Shown: one piece after another, positions 46,459 through 54,693 of the stretch
How the letters are laid out: each line of letters begins with the position of its first letter
How positions within the stretch are numbered: the stretch's first letter is position 1
Assembly: GCA_903904835.1 (NCBI GenBank)
Contig: CAIVEI010000057.1
Coordinates: 1-54,693, forward strand
DNA: 54,693 nucleotides
From: an uncultured Schlesneria sp.
GTDB lineage: Bacteria; Planctomycetota; Planctomycetia; Planctomycetales; Planctomycetaceae
Direction: 5' to 3'
Made by a program: the position numbers and the translations under genes
Notes under the pieces: generated by a model
Told to the model about the DNA's origin: nothing
Database searches by the model: none
Seen by the model: only the letters and a program-made list of their open reading frames with translations

Positions 46459-47031
46459 TTCGTTGATCGACATGAAAAATGGAAGGGACAGTGACAAAGT
46501 CTCCAAAGCAGGTTATTCACGCATCCCCTGCAATTTGATTGATGCAAGATATTATTTTTTAATGGTTTACGGTATTGCTTCCAAAAGCGGCGCGAGACGC
46601 TAGCCCGACGCGCAAGCGAGGGATCTTCTCTCGGTTTCGACGGGTAATAAGTTCCCAAGCAAACGATTTCAAAGCAAGACCCTCGCTTGGGCGTCGGGCT
46701 AACGAATAATGCGCGTTAAAATCACCTCGGAATCGGTAATGACCGTTCCATCGTCCGCTGCAAAACACCCTGTTTGTTAACAATTTAATTTTGTATTAAC
46801 GTATTCTTCACAAAATCTTCACAAACATTCTGTACGCTTGCCCGCGTGATTTTGGATCGTTTACGCAGGCGCTCAAGCCTTTTGGGCAATTTGCCCTGAG
46901 GAATGTCTCGATCGTACAGGATCTCCGGTTCGCGCTGGATGTTTCTTTCCGCTCGTCGTTTCTTAACAATCACCCCTCGGGGTGAGCGCGACGAAGCCCA
47001 TTCAAATTGAATTTGCGCGATGGTGCTCCCC
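46459..47031. other. Intergenic region between the tandem DUF1559 genes
   Basis: Holds the GTTAGCCCGACGCG element at 46599-46703. A minus-strand frame at 46785-46973 is basic and has no recognisable domain, so it is not called. The part from 47032 on is the duplicated leader. Confidence 0.45.
46599..46703. repeat. GTTAGCCCGACGCG element, copy 2
   Basis: Arms GCTAGCCCGACGCGCAAGCG and CGCTTGGGCGTCGGGCTAAC are near-perfect inverted repeats around an internal GGATCTTCTCTCGG and ACGGG that match copy 1. Inserted between the two tandem DUF1559 copies. Confidence 0.8.
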
Positions 47032-47263
47032 GCGAAGCTGGCAGGCGGTTCACCACGGATGGTTTTGTTCTTGCCGGGGTTTTGCCAGGAGAATCGTTTT
47101 TTTGAATTGAAATTCGAAGCGATCGCGCTACCATTGCGATTCTATGATTCTTGTCGTCGCTATCAGGGAAGATGAACAGAGGGTTGCATGGATTTGCAGT
47201 TATTTATCCCTTTTTTGTTTTGTCCAGTTTTGGTCCGTTTCACTCGTCAAGGAAAATGAAAGT
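47032..47263 (+). promoter_or_regulatory. Duplicated leader of the second tandem DUF1559 gene
   Basis: Aligns with 45047-45286 as described there. Differences are scattered substitutions and small indels, more frequent than in the coding sequence, but the blocks GCGAAGCTGGC, CCAGGAGAATCG and GGGAAGATGA are kept. Confidence 0.55.
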
Positions 47264-48328
47264 ATGTCAAAGAAGCCGTTTCGCAAAGCATTTACACTGA
47301 TCGAACTGCTGGTGGTTATCGCCATCATCGCTGTTTTGATCGCCCTTTTGTTGCCGGCCGTTCAGCAGGCTCGTGAAGCTGCCCGCCGCACGCAGTGCAA
47401 AAACAACATCAAGCAGATGGGTCTTGCAGCTCACAACTACGAAGGTACTTACGGTCGGTTTCCAACCGCTGGTGAAGGTCTTCAGCTAGGAAATCCTTAC
47501 AACAAGGGGCTGTTCCCTGTCTCGTTCTACATTCAGGCCCTCCCTTTTATCGATCAGGCCCCGTTGTACAACCAGTTCAACTTTCAGTTTCACTACTCTG
47601 AAGGGACGATCACCGGTAACGCCAAGGCCGCTCAAAACAAGATCGCTCCATTCCTGTGCCCGAGCAATGCGATCAACGCTGCTGATACGCTTGGATTCGG
47701 CTTGTGCGATTACATGCCAATCGCTTACGTTGATCTTTGCCCAGGTACCGGCATTTCGCTCGGAACCGGCGCCGCTTGCAAGGCAGGCGTTCGTGATCCG
47801 GTTGTAGGGGGAACAAGTTGGGGTTCTGGCAAGGACTCATGCTTTGGTCTGTTCGGCAACCGAATTGGCGACACGACCGATGGGACCAGCAACACGATCG
47901 CGATTTTCGAAGATGCTGGCCGAACTAGTCTGCAAACTGTTGGTGGTAACTACCTCCAAGCTCAGCTTATTGGCGGTGGACCTGGTTGGACAGCCGCGAA
48001 CATGTGCGGCGGTGGAACAAAGACCTGCCCAAATCGTTGGGCCGATGGTGATACCGGGAACGGCGTCTCCGGTTCACCTTATGCGATTACCCTTGGTACC
48101 TCACAAGGGATCATCAACCAGAACTCAACTCCAGTTGGTGGACCAGCGACGTGTCCTTGGTCGACCAACAACTGTGGACCAAACGACGAGCCATTCAGCC
48201 TTCACATTGGTGGCTGCCATGCACTGCTCGCTGACGGTTCGGTTCGCTTTATCTCGCAAAACATTGACACCGACACGATCCGCAAGCTTTGCGATCGCGC
48301 CGACGGTGGTGTTGTTGGCGACTTCTAG
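47264..48328 (+). CDS. DUF1559 prepilin-like protein, tandem copy 2
   Basis: 354 residues from ATG 47264; the frame continues upstream to 47144 but that belongs to the duplicated leader. N terminus [18 protein letters not shown] is identical to copy 1 and most of the protein matches, with changes such as [10 protein letters not shown] for [10 protein letters not shown] and a shorter [11 protein letters not shown] section. It ends [21 protein letters not shown] matching terminator follows. The pair arose by a tandem duplication of about 1.4 kb. Confidence 0.95.
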   Translation: MSKKPFRKAFTLIELLVVIAIIAVLIALLLPAVQQAREAARRTQCKNNIKQMGLAAHNYEGTYGRFPTAGEGLQLGNPYNKGLFPVSFYIQALPFIDQAPLYNQFNFQFHYSEGTITGNAKAAQNKIAPFLCPSNAINAADTLGFGLCDYMPIAYVDLCPGTGISLGTGAACKAGVRDPVVGGTSWGSGKDSCFGLFGNRIGDTTDGTSNTIAIFEDAGRTSLQTVGGNYLQAQLIGGGPGWTAANMCGGGTKTCPNRWADGDTGNGVSGSPYAITLGTSQGIINQNSTPVGGPATCPWSTNNCGPNDEPFSLHIGGCHALLADGSVRFISQNIDTDTIRKLCDRADGGVVGDF

Positions 48329-48380
48329 GATTTGTTAAGAAAAAGCTCGAGCTTTTGCGAGAGCACGTTTCTTGAATTGA

Positions 48381-48413
48381 CCCCTCGGTGGCAAATGCCG
48401 CCGAGGGGTTTTT
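48381..48413 (+). terminator. Intrinsic terminator of tandem DUF1559 copy 2
   Basis: CCCCTCGGTGGCA-AAT-GCCGCCGAGGGG hairpin followed by TTTTTG, homologous to the terminator at 46427. Confidence 0.9.
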
Positions 48414-48465
48414 GTTTAGGCAGTGAGATTTTGAGCAGGGGACGCACATGGAAGATAGGGCGTTT

Positions 48466-48566
48466 TTCAGCCTGAAAGGCTGAAGATATCAACTGGGGGC
48501 AAGCTCGTCTTCGAGCACCGCCCGCGGGTATTAATCCAGAAAATCGATTAACGCTCTGAAAGGCGA
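48466..48566 (-). repeat. Three-hairpin intergenic repeat, copy 2
   Basis: Reads on the minus strand like copy 1: the segments TTCAGCCTGAAAGGCTGAAG, GGGGGCAAGCTCGTC with GAGCACCGCCCGC, and CTCTGAAAGG appear in reverse order on the plus strand. The central stem is less perfect than in the other copies. Confidence 0.7.
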
Positions 48567-48849
48567 TGGCATGAAGCATTTTTCTTCGAGAAAACACTAG
48601 TCCGCAGAAAACCGTGCCACGGACTTGACGGTTTTGGTCAAGCAGTGGCAAAGTTCAAGTCGAGTGTTCGGAAGCTGAGATCGACAGAGAAGCACCACGA
48701 AGGACCTGGCGCGGACTTTCCCCGCAACCCAAAGTGGGGGCGAGGCTCGCCTGATCAACTGATAGGAATTCAGGAGTGATGTGGGAGATTCACGGCTTTC
48801 AGCCTGTTACGGGGAAGAGATGGCGTTCGATTCAGTCTCGAAGGGTCTT

Positions 48850-48952
48850 CTGCCCTGTTAAGGGCAAGACAAATCAGCCCAGGGCAAGCTCGTCATCGAG
48901 CGCCGCCCTGGGAGGGCCGGTGAGTTGAATGAGAGAGCCCTGAAGGGGCGCG
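48850..48952 (-). repeat. Three-hairpin intergenic repeat, copy 3
   Basis: Same orientation as copy 2. Stems: TGCCCTGTTAAGGGCA, CAGCCCAGGGCAAGCTCG with CGAGCGCCGCCCTGGG, and GCCCTGAAGGGGC. Confidence 0.75.
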
Positions 48953-49009
48953 AGAATCTGCTTTTCCGAAATATGCCTTCGTTTTTGACCAAATGAGGCG
49001 GGTTGTCGG

Positions 49010-49113
49010 GCCCCTTCAGGGCACCCCATTATTTTGTGATCGTATCCCAGGGCGGCGCTCGAAGACGAGCTTGCCCTGGGCTGGTATGTTACGCCCATTC
49101 TGGGCAAAAAGAC
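49010..49113 (+). repeat. Three-hairpin intergenic repeat, copy 4
   Basis: Same orientation as copy 1 and inverted relative to copies 2 and 3. Stems: GCCCCTTCAGGGC, CCCAGGGCGGCGCTCG with CGAGCTTGCCCTGGG, and GCCCATTCTGGGC. Confidence 0.75.
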
Positions 49114-49247
49114 ATTTTGATGCGACGTCGATTGAGACGGTCCCTTTTTTATCGCAACAAAACTTCCTCGTGTGAATGTGCCGTTTCATCAGCCCAAGGC
49201 AAGGTTCCCTCCCAATGAAAAATCTTTGCGCCGCGCGAAGAAATCAA

Positions 49248-49438
49248 ACGTCAGTACTACGAAGGACACGAAGTTGGAATTCGACGACCATTCCGATCAC
49301 GTGATCGAAATACATGAGAATGTCTCGCGTGAAGATCGGGCGGCTTATCAACTTTAACAGCATCAGGCCGAAAAATGGCACCAAGCGTTTCGTTCTCTGA
49401 TTTCTTCGTGATCGTCGTGTCCTTCGTGGTGGCTTGAC
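49248..49438. repeat. Imperfect palindrome of ACGAAGGACACGAAG units
   Basis: ACTACGAAGGACACGAAG near 49256 is answered by CGTCGTGTCCTTCGTGG near 49413-49430 in inverse orientation, with about 140 bp between. Similar in style to the 42260-42425 element but with a different unit. Confidence 0.5.
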
Positions 49439-49479
49439 AGTGGGCCGCTTAACAGTTGAATCCATGTATCGCCCCAAAG

Positions 49480-51414
49480 TCACGGCGACCGTGTTGAACT
49501 TGGCTGATTGATCAATTCCAGTTGCGCTCTTGCCTCCTGGTCATTCGGGTTGATTTGAATGGCCGCTTCAAACTGTTGGCGTGCGGCTTCCTTAACACCA
49601 AGTCGGAAGAGAACCAATCCCAGGTTGACTCTGGCATTAGCGTCCGTCGGTTGCGCATCAACAACCATCTGCAGATTGAGTCGCGCTTCGTCCAGCTTTC
49701 CAAGTTCCGACAGTGCCAGGCCGAGATTCGTTCGCGTCGGTAAGTCGTCGGGGGCAACTTGCTTTGCCTGGGCAAATTGAAGCCTGGCCTGTTCGAAGTT
49801 TCCACCGCGTGCGTAAATCAAGCCAAGCTGATTTAACATATTGACGTCGCGGGGTTGCCGCTGTGTGTACAGCAGAAGATACGGCAGCGCGTCGGCTGTT
49901 TTGCGTTGCTGTTTTAACACGAGAACAAGATTACGAACTGAGAATTCATTTCCTGGGTTCAGTGCCAGACTTCGCTGATAAAAACGTTGTGCCTCTTCCA
50001 ATTCCGCTCGCTGTTGATGAATCCAGCCCATACTGCTCAAGACATCAGGTAAGTTCGGATTCACTTCGATCACGCTCTTAAAATGACGGTTTGCCTCGTC
50101 AAATCGCTGTTGCTGCAAGCACAACATTCCAAGCTGCCGATTGGCTTCCCAATTATTCGGCGAAGCCGCGATTGCGCGGTTCCAAAGAGTTTCTGCGGAT
50201 TCCCAGAAGCCGATCTGCCGAATCGATAAAATTGAAAAACAGACCAGGGCAAATGTCAACGACGTGGCGGCGACGAATCGTTTTGCAGGTGAGGTCCTTA
50301 ACCACAACTCCAATTGCCAGACGACCGCGATCCAGAATCCGATCTGCGGGAGGTAACTGTAACGGTCTGCGTAAGACTGAGTGCCGACTTGCAACAAACC
50401 GATGACAGGTGCCAGCGAAATCAGGAACCAGGAACCTCCAAAAATGAGGTATGTGTGTCGACGATGCATGGAAATGACGAATATCAGGCACGCGAGAAGT
50501 AGCAATGCCGAGACACCCACAAGTGGCCAGGAAATATTTTTCATCGGGTGTGAGTAAATCGCGCACAAGCCTGTCGGAACGAATGACTTTACGATGTACC
50601 ACGCATACGCCGTGATCGCGTTTCCAATACGGTATCCAATCGGAATCCGACTGAACGACGTAAAGGCGGTCGTCGGGCCAGAGCCTTGCGCCCGAATCGT
50701 GACCAGGCCGATGGCGATGGCCATCAGCAAGAGCGGCAGCTTTTCACAGATCAGCACCCAAAGTGACCGAGTCCGCAAATGCGAAACTTGAGCCGATTCA
50801 ACTTTATTCCAGGTTGATCCCGGCCAGATGTCAGTCAAACAAAGCAAGAAGGGAGCGGTAACGAGCATCGATTTGGAGAGCAGTCCCAACGCAAACAGGA
50901 TCGCCACCAAAAAGTAACGCCAAAGATTCGGTCGGTAGGAATAGGCGTGATAGGCGATCAACATACAAAGAAAAAAGAACATACTGAGCACATCCTTGCG
51001 CTCAGCGACCCACGCCACGGATTCGACATGCAAAGGATGTACTGCAAACAGAGCGGCGACGGCGAAACTGCGCCAGACCGATTTTGACGTAAGATGCAAC
51101 CAGATAAAGAGCAAGGTTACGTTGAAGACGTGCAGCAACACGTTCGTGGCATGAAAAGCGACCGGACGAATCCCAAAGCAAGTCGCATCAAACAGATAAG
51201 ATAACCACGTCACCGGAATCCAATTGCCGGAATCGAATGTCGTCAGCGCATAAATAATGCTTTCCTTCGATAATCCGGTTTGAATATGTGGATTTTGGAA
51301 AACGTAAATATTGTCGTCGTAGTCGACAAAACCAAGGCTTAACGCCCGAAAATAGACACTGATGGTCAGTGCGAAGAGTGTCGCCATGCATACGAACAGG
51401 CGCTTGTCTGTCAT
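49480..51414 (-). CDS. Polytopic membrane protein with C-terminal TPRs (TMTC-like)
   Basis: About 644 residues from ATG 51414; the frame reaches 51489 but the extra residues lack membrane character. The N-terminal 400 residues have about ten helices, with the lumenal-loop motif VDYDDNIYVFQNPHI after the first, containing the paired Asp expected in GT-C glycosyltransferases of the TMTC/PMT type, then HVFNVTLLFIWLHL and AALFAVHPLHVESVAWVAER, highly typical of bacterial TMTC-like proteins. The C-terminal part holds six or more TPRs (NWEANRQLGMLCLQQQRFDEA, NPNLPDVLSSMGWIHQQRAE). It may glycosylate exported proteins; the sugar is unknown. Confidence 0.88.
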   Translation of the reverse strand: MTDKRLFVCMATLFALTISVYFRALSLGFVDYDDNIYVFQNPHIQTGLSKESIIYALTTFDSGNWIPVTWLSYLFDATCFGIRPVAFHATNVLLHVFNVTLLFIWLHLTSKSVWRSFAVAALFAVHPLHVESVAWVAERKDVLSMFFFLCMLIAYHAYSYRPNLWRYFLVAILFALGLLSKSMLVTAPFLLCLTDIWPGSTWNKVESAQVSHLRTRSLWVLICEKLPLLLMAIAIGLVTIRAQGSGPTTAFTSFSRIPIGYRIGNAITAYAWYIVKSFVPTGLCAIYSHPMKNISWPLVGVSALLLLACLIFVISMHRRHTYLIFGGSWFLISLAPVIGLLQVGTQSYADRYSYLPQIGFWIAVVWQLELWLRTSPAKRFVAATSLTFALVCFSILSIRQIGFWESAETLWNRAIAASPNNWEANRQLGMLCLQQQRFDEANRHFKSVIEVNPNLPDVLSSMGWIHQQRAELEEAQRFYQRSLALNPGNEFSVRNLVLVLKQQRKTADALPYLLLYTQRQPRDVNMLNQLGLIYARGGNFEQARLQFAQAKQVAPDDLPTRTNLGLALSELGKLDEARLNLQMVVDAQPTDANARVNLGLVLFRLGVKEAARQQFEAAIQINPNDQEARAQLELINQPSSTRSP

Positions 51415-51978
51415 GTCAACCTCAGATCCTCGTAGATTCGAAACGGAAAACGGTCGTTGTCTGTAACAATCATGTCCTCTTATGTCCAATCGGTATCAGG
51501 TCCCTTGCCCAGGCAAAATGGGTGCCACGGTTTTACCGTCTTCGGTAAAGCCGTGCTCTTCGGACACGTTATCGACTCATGAAGATACGGCCTTGTCGAA
51601 GACTGCAAAACCGTGGCACCCCGATTTTCGTTCGCTTTCCTGCTCATAACGTTTTGCACCGCTAACTGACGACGGTCAGGTCGTCGTATTAGACCATCCT
51701 CGCCCTCCCGTTGGGTTCCAGGCAACGCTCACGTTGTGACGCACGAACCGCAATCGGCAGCAATTGCCGCTGCCCGGCGGGGGCAGCACGAATTTTCGAA
51801 GGGGAGACGATCTGCACCGGAAAAAACCTCCAGCCAAAGTCGTTGCGGGGATATATTGTCAGCACGTGAGCAAATTTGACGTCAGACAACGAGCGATTTT
51901 CCTTTTTGGAAAACCGCTGAATGCTCACGGTGTTCGACCAGGTAGTCCCCGATCCCTGCTGATATCGATTGAAGTCCG
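51415..51978. other. Intergenic region between divergent genes
   Basis: About 560 bp holding a palindromic element at 51520-51621. The rest should contain promoters for both flanking genes, which I cannot place with confidence. Confidence 0.45.
51520..51621. repeat. GGTGCCACGGTTTT inverted-repeat element
   Basis: GGGTGCCACGGTTTTACCG at the left and CTGCAAAACCGTGGCACCCC at the right are reverse complements with a few mismatches; GTCTTCGG/TCGAAGAC extends the arms. The core repeats TCTTCGG and AAGCCGTGC. A weaker relative is the CCGTGCCACGGACTTGACGG piece near 48615. Confidence 0.7.
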
Positions 51979-53859
51979 ATGAAATGTCGCGCCGAAGATC
52001 GTTGGCTGCTGACCCTCTTAGGGTCTGTGCTGATCTTTTGTGCCTGTCAGGGATGCCAGTCCCTCGAGATCACCTCCAAACCTCGATGGACATATTACAA
52101 AAAGCCTTCGAGCTCCGAGTCCATTTCGGAAGAACAGACCACTTCGAAATCTGGAAAATCAAAACGTGATTCACAGGTTGTACCAGCATCGGCCAGTGGT
52201 GACCCGGTCCCGGAACCACCCGAATCGACGCCATCACCCGTAGTTTCAAAAGCAGATGAAGTGCCGCCGGAAAAAGACGGTGTTCTGTCACTCAGCGTCA
52301 GCGAAGCGATCTCTTCAGCACTCACGAACAACCTGCATTTGCGCGTGGTTGCGACACAGCCCGAGGAGGTTGGGAAACAAACAGAAATTGAGCGGTCTCA
52401 ATTTGACATGTCCTTCAATGCAAACCTTCAGTATCTGCAGGGGACACAACAAGTGGCTTCGGCGTTACAGGCGGTCAAAGGGGGGCAAAGTCAATACGGG
52501 CTCACAACGCTTGGGCCAGTCGCCGGCAATCCCAATCTGTTGTCCCTCGAACAGCGATTTTCCTCGGGGACGTTTGCTCGAATCGGCGTTGGCAGCAACT
52601 ACAACTACACTTCTCCTGTCGGTCAATATTTGATTTACAACCCGGCGTTTCAAAGTGCAGGTAGCCTTGTTGTTGAGCAAGCACTCTTTCGGGGCGCATC
52701 GCGTCAGGCAAACCTCACAGCGATTCACCTTGCGGAAACCAATCAGAAGCAGACGGCCGCTGAATTCCAGGTCGAGATCAACCAGACTCTTTCGGAAGTT
52801 CAACGGGCCTACTGGACCGCGTGGCTGGCGGAATCGCATTTGCGAACCAGTGAAGATTTTGTGGAACAGGCCCAGACGACTCATCATCTTGAGAAGGTTC
52901 GTTTTGAGATCGGTGAAGGAGGGATTGTTCAGGTCGCTCAAGCAACGGAACATCTCCATTCGTTGAAAGCAGATCTCTCTCAAGCAAAACAGCGTGCACG
53001 GGCAGCTCGCAATCACTTGCTGTCGCTGATCGGTGCATCACCCTCAGATCGTCGCCCGCTCAAAATGACGGGAAAACCAATCTCGCAACCAGTGTTGCCA
53101 GATTTGGATCAGGGAATTGCTCTGGCGATCGAGCAGCGTCCAGAAATTCGAGTACGACAGTTCCAGGTAGCACAGGCTCAATTGGAACTCGATCGTCGCC
53201 GCAACAATTTGTCGCCAGACGTTCGTGCCTATGCGGGATATTCGCTGACCGGATTGAACAATAATATCGGAGGGTCATTCAGTGAATTTGCTTCGGCCCA
53301 CTACGGCACAGCGAGCCTGGGTGTGCGTTATAGTTACATGATCGGCCAGCGAGCCGATCGGGCCGCCCTGGATCAGGCTCAACTCGTCTACATGAGGCAA
53401 GTTCGAGCTCGCGAAGAAAGTGAATTTCTCATCCGACAGGAGGTCCGCGACGCGTGGGATTCCGTAAACTCGGCCTGGGAAGTCTACCAATGTCAGCAGG
53501 AACGAGTCGCTGCAGCGCGCGTTCAGACAGAGACATTCGCCCAATTGCATGCTGCTGGACAAATTGATCTTGATCGATTGTTGCGTTCACGTCAGCAGTT
53601 GTCGAATGCCCTTCAGCAATCGCAAATTGCGTTGGTCGATTACAATCTGGCGCTCAACGGCTGGCAGTTTGCAACCGGCACGATGACTGTGCCGCTAATC
53701 CCAACAGAAGTTCCGCCACCCCCCTCGGCGAACAAATCTTCGAACGTCGTCATGGCGGGTTTTCGAGATGAGACTTCAACCCGAGGGAAAAAAGAGATTG
53801 ATGACAAGCAAACGAAGCCAACAGCTCGAACCCTGCCACGAATTTCCCCATCGGAATAA
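51979..53859 (+). CDS. TolC-family outer membrane efflux protein
   Basis: 626 residues. The N terminus is a lipoprotein-like signal (LLTLLGSVLIFCACQGC). After a Ser/Pro-rich linker of about 80 residues comes the outer-membrane efflux protein domain from about 110: LSVSEAISSALTNNLHLRVVA, then two repeats of long coiled-coil helices with AEFQVEINQTLSEVQRAYWTA and LIRQEVRDAWDSVNSAWEVYQ, and the beta-strand segments between (FARIGVGSNYNYTSPVG, TASLGVRYSYMIGQRAD). It would form the outer-membrane channel of an export or efflux system. The inner-membrane and adaptor partners are not next to it; the HlyD proteins at 33-36 kb are possible partners but unproven. Confidence 0.9.
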   Translation: MKCRAEDRWLLTLLGSVLIFCACQGCQSLEITSKPRWTYYKKPSSSESISEEQTTSKSGKSKRDSQVVPASASGDPVPEPPESTPSPVVSKADEVPPEKDGVLSLSVSEAISSALTNNLHLRVVATQPEEVGKQTEIERSQFDMSFNANLQYLQGTQQVASALQAVKGGQSQYGLTTLGPVAGNPNLLSLEQRFSSGTFARIGVGSNYNYTSPVGQYLIYNPAFQSAGSLVVEQALFRGASRQANLTAIHLAETNQKQTAAEFQVEINQTLSEVQRAYWTAWLAESHLRTSEDFVEQAQTTHHLEKVRFEIGEGGIVQVAQATEHLHSLKADLSQAKQRARAARNHLLSLIGASPSDRRPLKMTGKPISQPVLPDLDQGIALAIEQRPEIRVRQFQVAQAQLELDRRRNNLSPDVRAYAGYSLTGLNNNIGGSFSEFASAHYGTASLGVRYSYMIGQRADRAALDQAQLVYMRQVRAREESEFLIRQEVRDAWDSVNSAWEVYQCQQERVAAARVQTETFAQLHAAGQIDLDRLLRSRQQLSNALQQSQIALVDYNLALNGWQFATGTMTVPLIPTEVPPPPSANKSSNVVMAGFRDETSTRGKKEIDDKQTKPTARTLPRISPSE

Positions 53860-54215
53860 GGGCTTGGTGCCTCAGTCAGATCTGACAAGCCCGTGTCGTG
53901 CGCTGACGGTGCATTTTCGATGTGACAGGGGCTTCGGCTATCCCGGGCCGCTTGTGCGTTTTTGGCGTCTTAACACGAGATCATTTTTGATTGTGAGACA
54001 TGCAATGTGACAAAATTGTCACGAGACGTTAGCCCGACGCGCAAGCGAGGGAGGGAGAGCAAAGCAAGACCCTCGCGCGTCGACCTTAAACATCATCCGG
54101 ACAAAGAACATCCGTCTTAAATATCGTCGCAATTGAAACCGCATTGCGCGTCAGTCGCGACGTTAAAAAGGCATTGTTCGCTGTTTCTTCGCCGGAGTCC
54201 GGTTTATTCGATCTA
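53860..54215. other. Intergenic region with truncated repeat
   Basis: Contains only the partial GTTAGCCCGACGCG element at 54028-54083 between two convergent genes. Confidence 0.45.
54028..54083. repeat. GTTAGCCCGACGCG element, copy 3 (truncated)
   Basis: The left arm GTTAGCCCGACGCGCAAGCG is intact and preceded by CGAGAC as in copy 2. The right arm is shortened to CCCTCGCGCGTCG, and the core lacks the GGATCTTCTCT segment. Confidence 0.7.
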
Positions 54216-54608
54216 TTATCTTGCTTCGACGATATTTCGGGGAAGGTTAGGGAATGCAACGACATGCGTGTTCGGCTCATACTGGCCGGGTCCACCCTGA
54301 AAACGTTGGCCGTGCCACCATTTCAGCACAACGCCTTGTCGGAAGCCGGGGACGATCGGCATGTAATCGACGCCGAACGTACCTTCCTGGCAGGTCCGAT
54401 ACTCCCCTTTGTGCGAATGGGCTCCGCCACCGACATAATACGCGACATACCCATTCCCGTTGCTGACGCGAGCATGCCTGGAAATCTGATGTGGGCATCC
54501 CGCGCGTGCGAGATCGTCTTCGGCAAAGGCAACCGTCGTCTGACTAAGAATTAGTCCGAACACGATCCCGGCCGTGATGATTTGACATCGGAAGGGGTGA
54601 TTAGTCAT
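54216..54608 (-). CDS. Small secreted protein, unknown function
   Basis: 130 residues. A signal peptide (CQIITAGIVFGLILSQTTVAFA) leads to a mature protein with conserved-looking GYVAYYVGGGAHSHKGEYR, GTFGVDY and LKWWHGQRFQGGPGQYEPN. I recall similar short Gly/His-rich exported proteins in other planctomycetes but no function. Its promoter would lie in the last 85 bases of the window. Confidence 0.75.
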   Translation of the reverse strand: MTNHPFRCQIITAGIVFGLILSQTTVAFAEDDLARAGCPHQISRHARVSNGNGYVAYYVGGGAHSHKGEYRTCQEGTFGVDYMPIVPGFRQGVVLKWWHGQRFQGGPGQYEPNTHVVAFPNLPRNIVEAR

Positions 54609-54693
54609 TTGGATGGCTCACCGATTTCGGGAAAATCGCAAACATTTACGCGAGTTTCCGATGGTATCGGCGAGGTCCGTTTTTTCCGAAAAC

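Larger units (their letters stand above)
48414..49479. other. Repeat-dense intergenic region
   Basis: More than 1 kb with no gene. Three copies of the three-hairpin repeat lie at 48466, 48850 and 49010, plus a CCACGGACTTGACGG/GTCAAGCAGTGG palindromic piece near 48620-48645 and a palindrome of CGAAGGACACGAAG units at about 49250-49440. Short open frames here (ending ...RAALDDELALG on the minus strand) are translations of the repeat. Confidence 0.65.

Noticed and set aside
46785-46973. Minus-strand frame of 62 codons between the tandem DUF1559 genes
   Set aside because: Arg/Lys-rich, no ribosome binding site or similarity that I recognise, and it is inside a duplicated/repeat-bearing spacer.
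47144-47263. N-terminal extension of the second tandem DUF1559 protein
   Set aside because: This part aligns with the non-coding leader of the first copy, and the prepilin signal must be close to the N terminus.
48874-49107. Minus-strand open frame ending RAALDDELALG
   Set aside because: It is a translation of the three-hairpin repeat copies 3 and 4, without ribosome binding site or domain.
33172-53859. Single efflux operon joining the HlyD genes and the TolC gene
   Set aside because: They are about 15 kb apart and on opposite strands; a functional link is possible but not shown by the sequence.

Overview
The window looks like a chromosomal segment of a planctomycete (phylum Planctomycetota). 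The evidence is the mix of families rather than any rRNA gene, since none is present: a DUF1501 protein paired with a DUF1549/DUF1553 cytochrome (PSD1 type), three DUF1559 prepilin-like proteins, an LEPR-XLL type giant repeat protein (motif LESRRLL), a PEP-CTERM protein, Tat-exported Gfo/Idh/MocA dehydrogenase, and a PqqD-M50-HlyD protein. Genes are spread over both strands in short operons with long intergenic spacers.

Layout. 1-7.1 kb: a PEP-CTERM secreted protein (+), then a minus-strand operon PSD1 > DUF1501 > small membrane protein. 7.1-9.7 kb: a minus-strand pair of CydA-like membrane proteins, the first carrying a C-terminal cytochrome c domain; I read it as an unusual bd-type oxygen reductase. 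9.8-18 kb: YdeI/DUF1801 protein, a secreted TPR protein, an LEPR-XLL protein with 128-residue tandem repeats, a broken copy of the TPR gene, and a chimeric DinB/C1q-like gene. 18-21.3 kb: a repeat-rich stretch with 10-bp-phased GAAC arrays around a DUF1559/lipoprotein pair. 21.3-30.6 kb: Gfo/Idh/MocA, CDGSH protein, exported PCMT, solitary Eco57I/TaqI-type DNA methyltransferase, a secreted protein of unknown function, PncC/CinA-C, Cys-rich lipoprotein, WaaP-like kinase. 30.6-36.5 kb: minus-strand run of cyclophilin > GNAT > methyltransferase, and HlyD > PqqD-M50-HlyD. 37-44.4 kb: DUF2235 hydrolase, atypical SDR, renalase-like oxidoreductase, RicT/PSP1 > VanZ, and NYN-LOTUS > threonine aldolase. 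45-48.4 kb: a tandem duplication of a DUF1559 gene with leader and terminator. 49.5-54.6 kb: TMTC-like TPR membrane protein, TolC-family protein, small secreted protein.

The spacers are unusually rich in inverted-repeat elements of at least six different kinds (three-hairpin ~100-bp element in 4 copies; GTTAGCCCGACGCG element in 3 copies; several single-copy palindromes). No transposase, integrase, CRISPR, tRNA or rRNA was recognised. The most interesting items are the two-CydA-like cytochrome complex, the phased GAAC arrays with an attached TTTGACA motif, the three-hairpin repeat family, the DinB/C1q chimera and the PqqD-M50-HlyD system.
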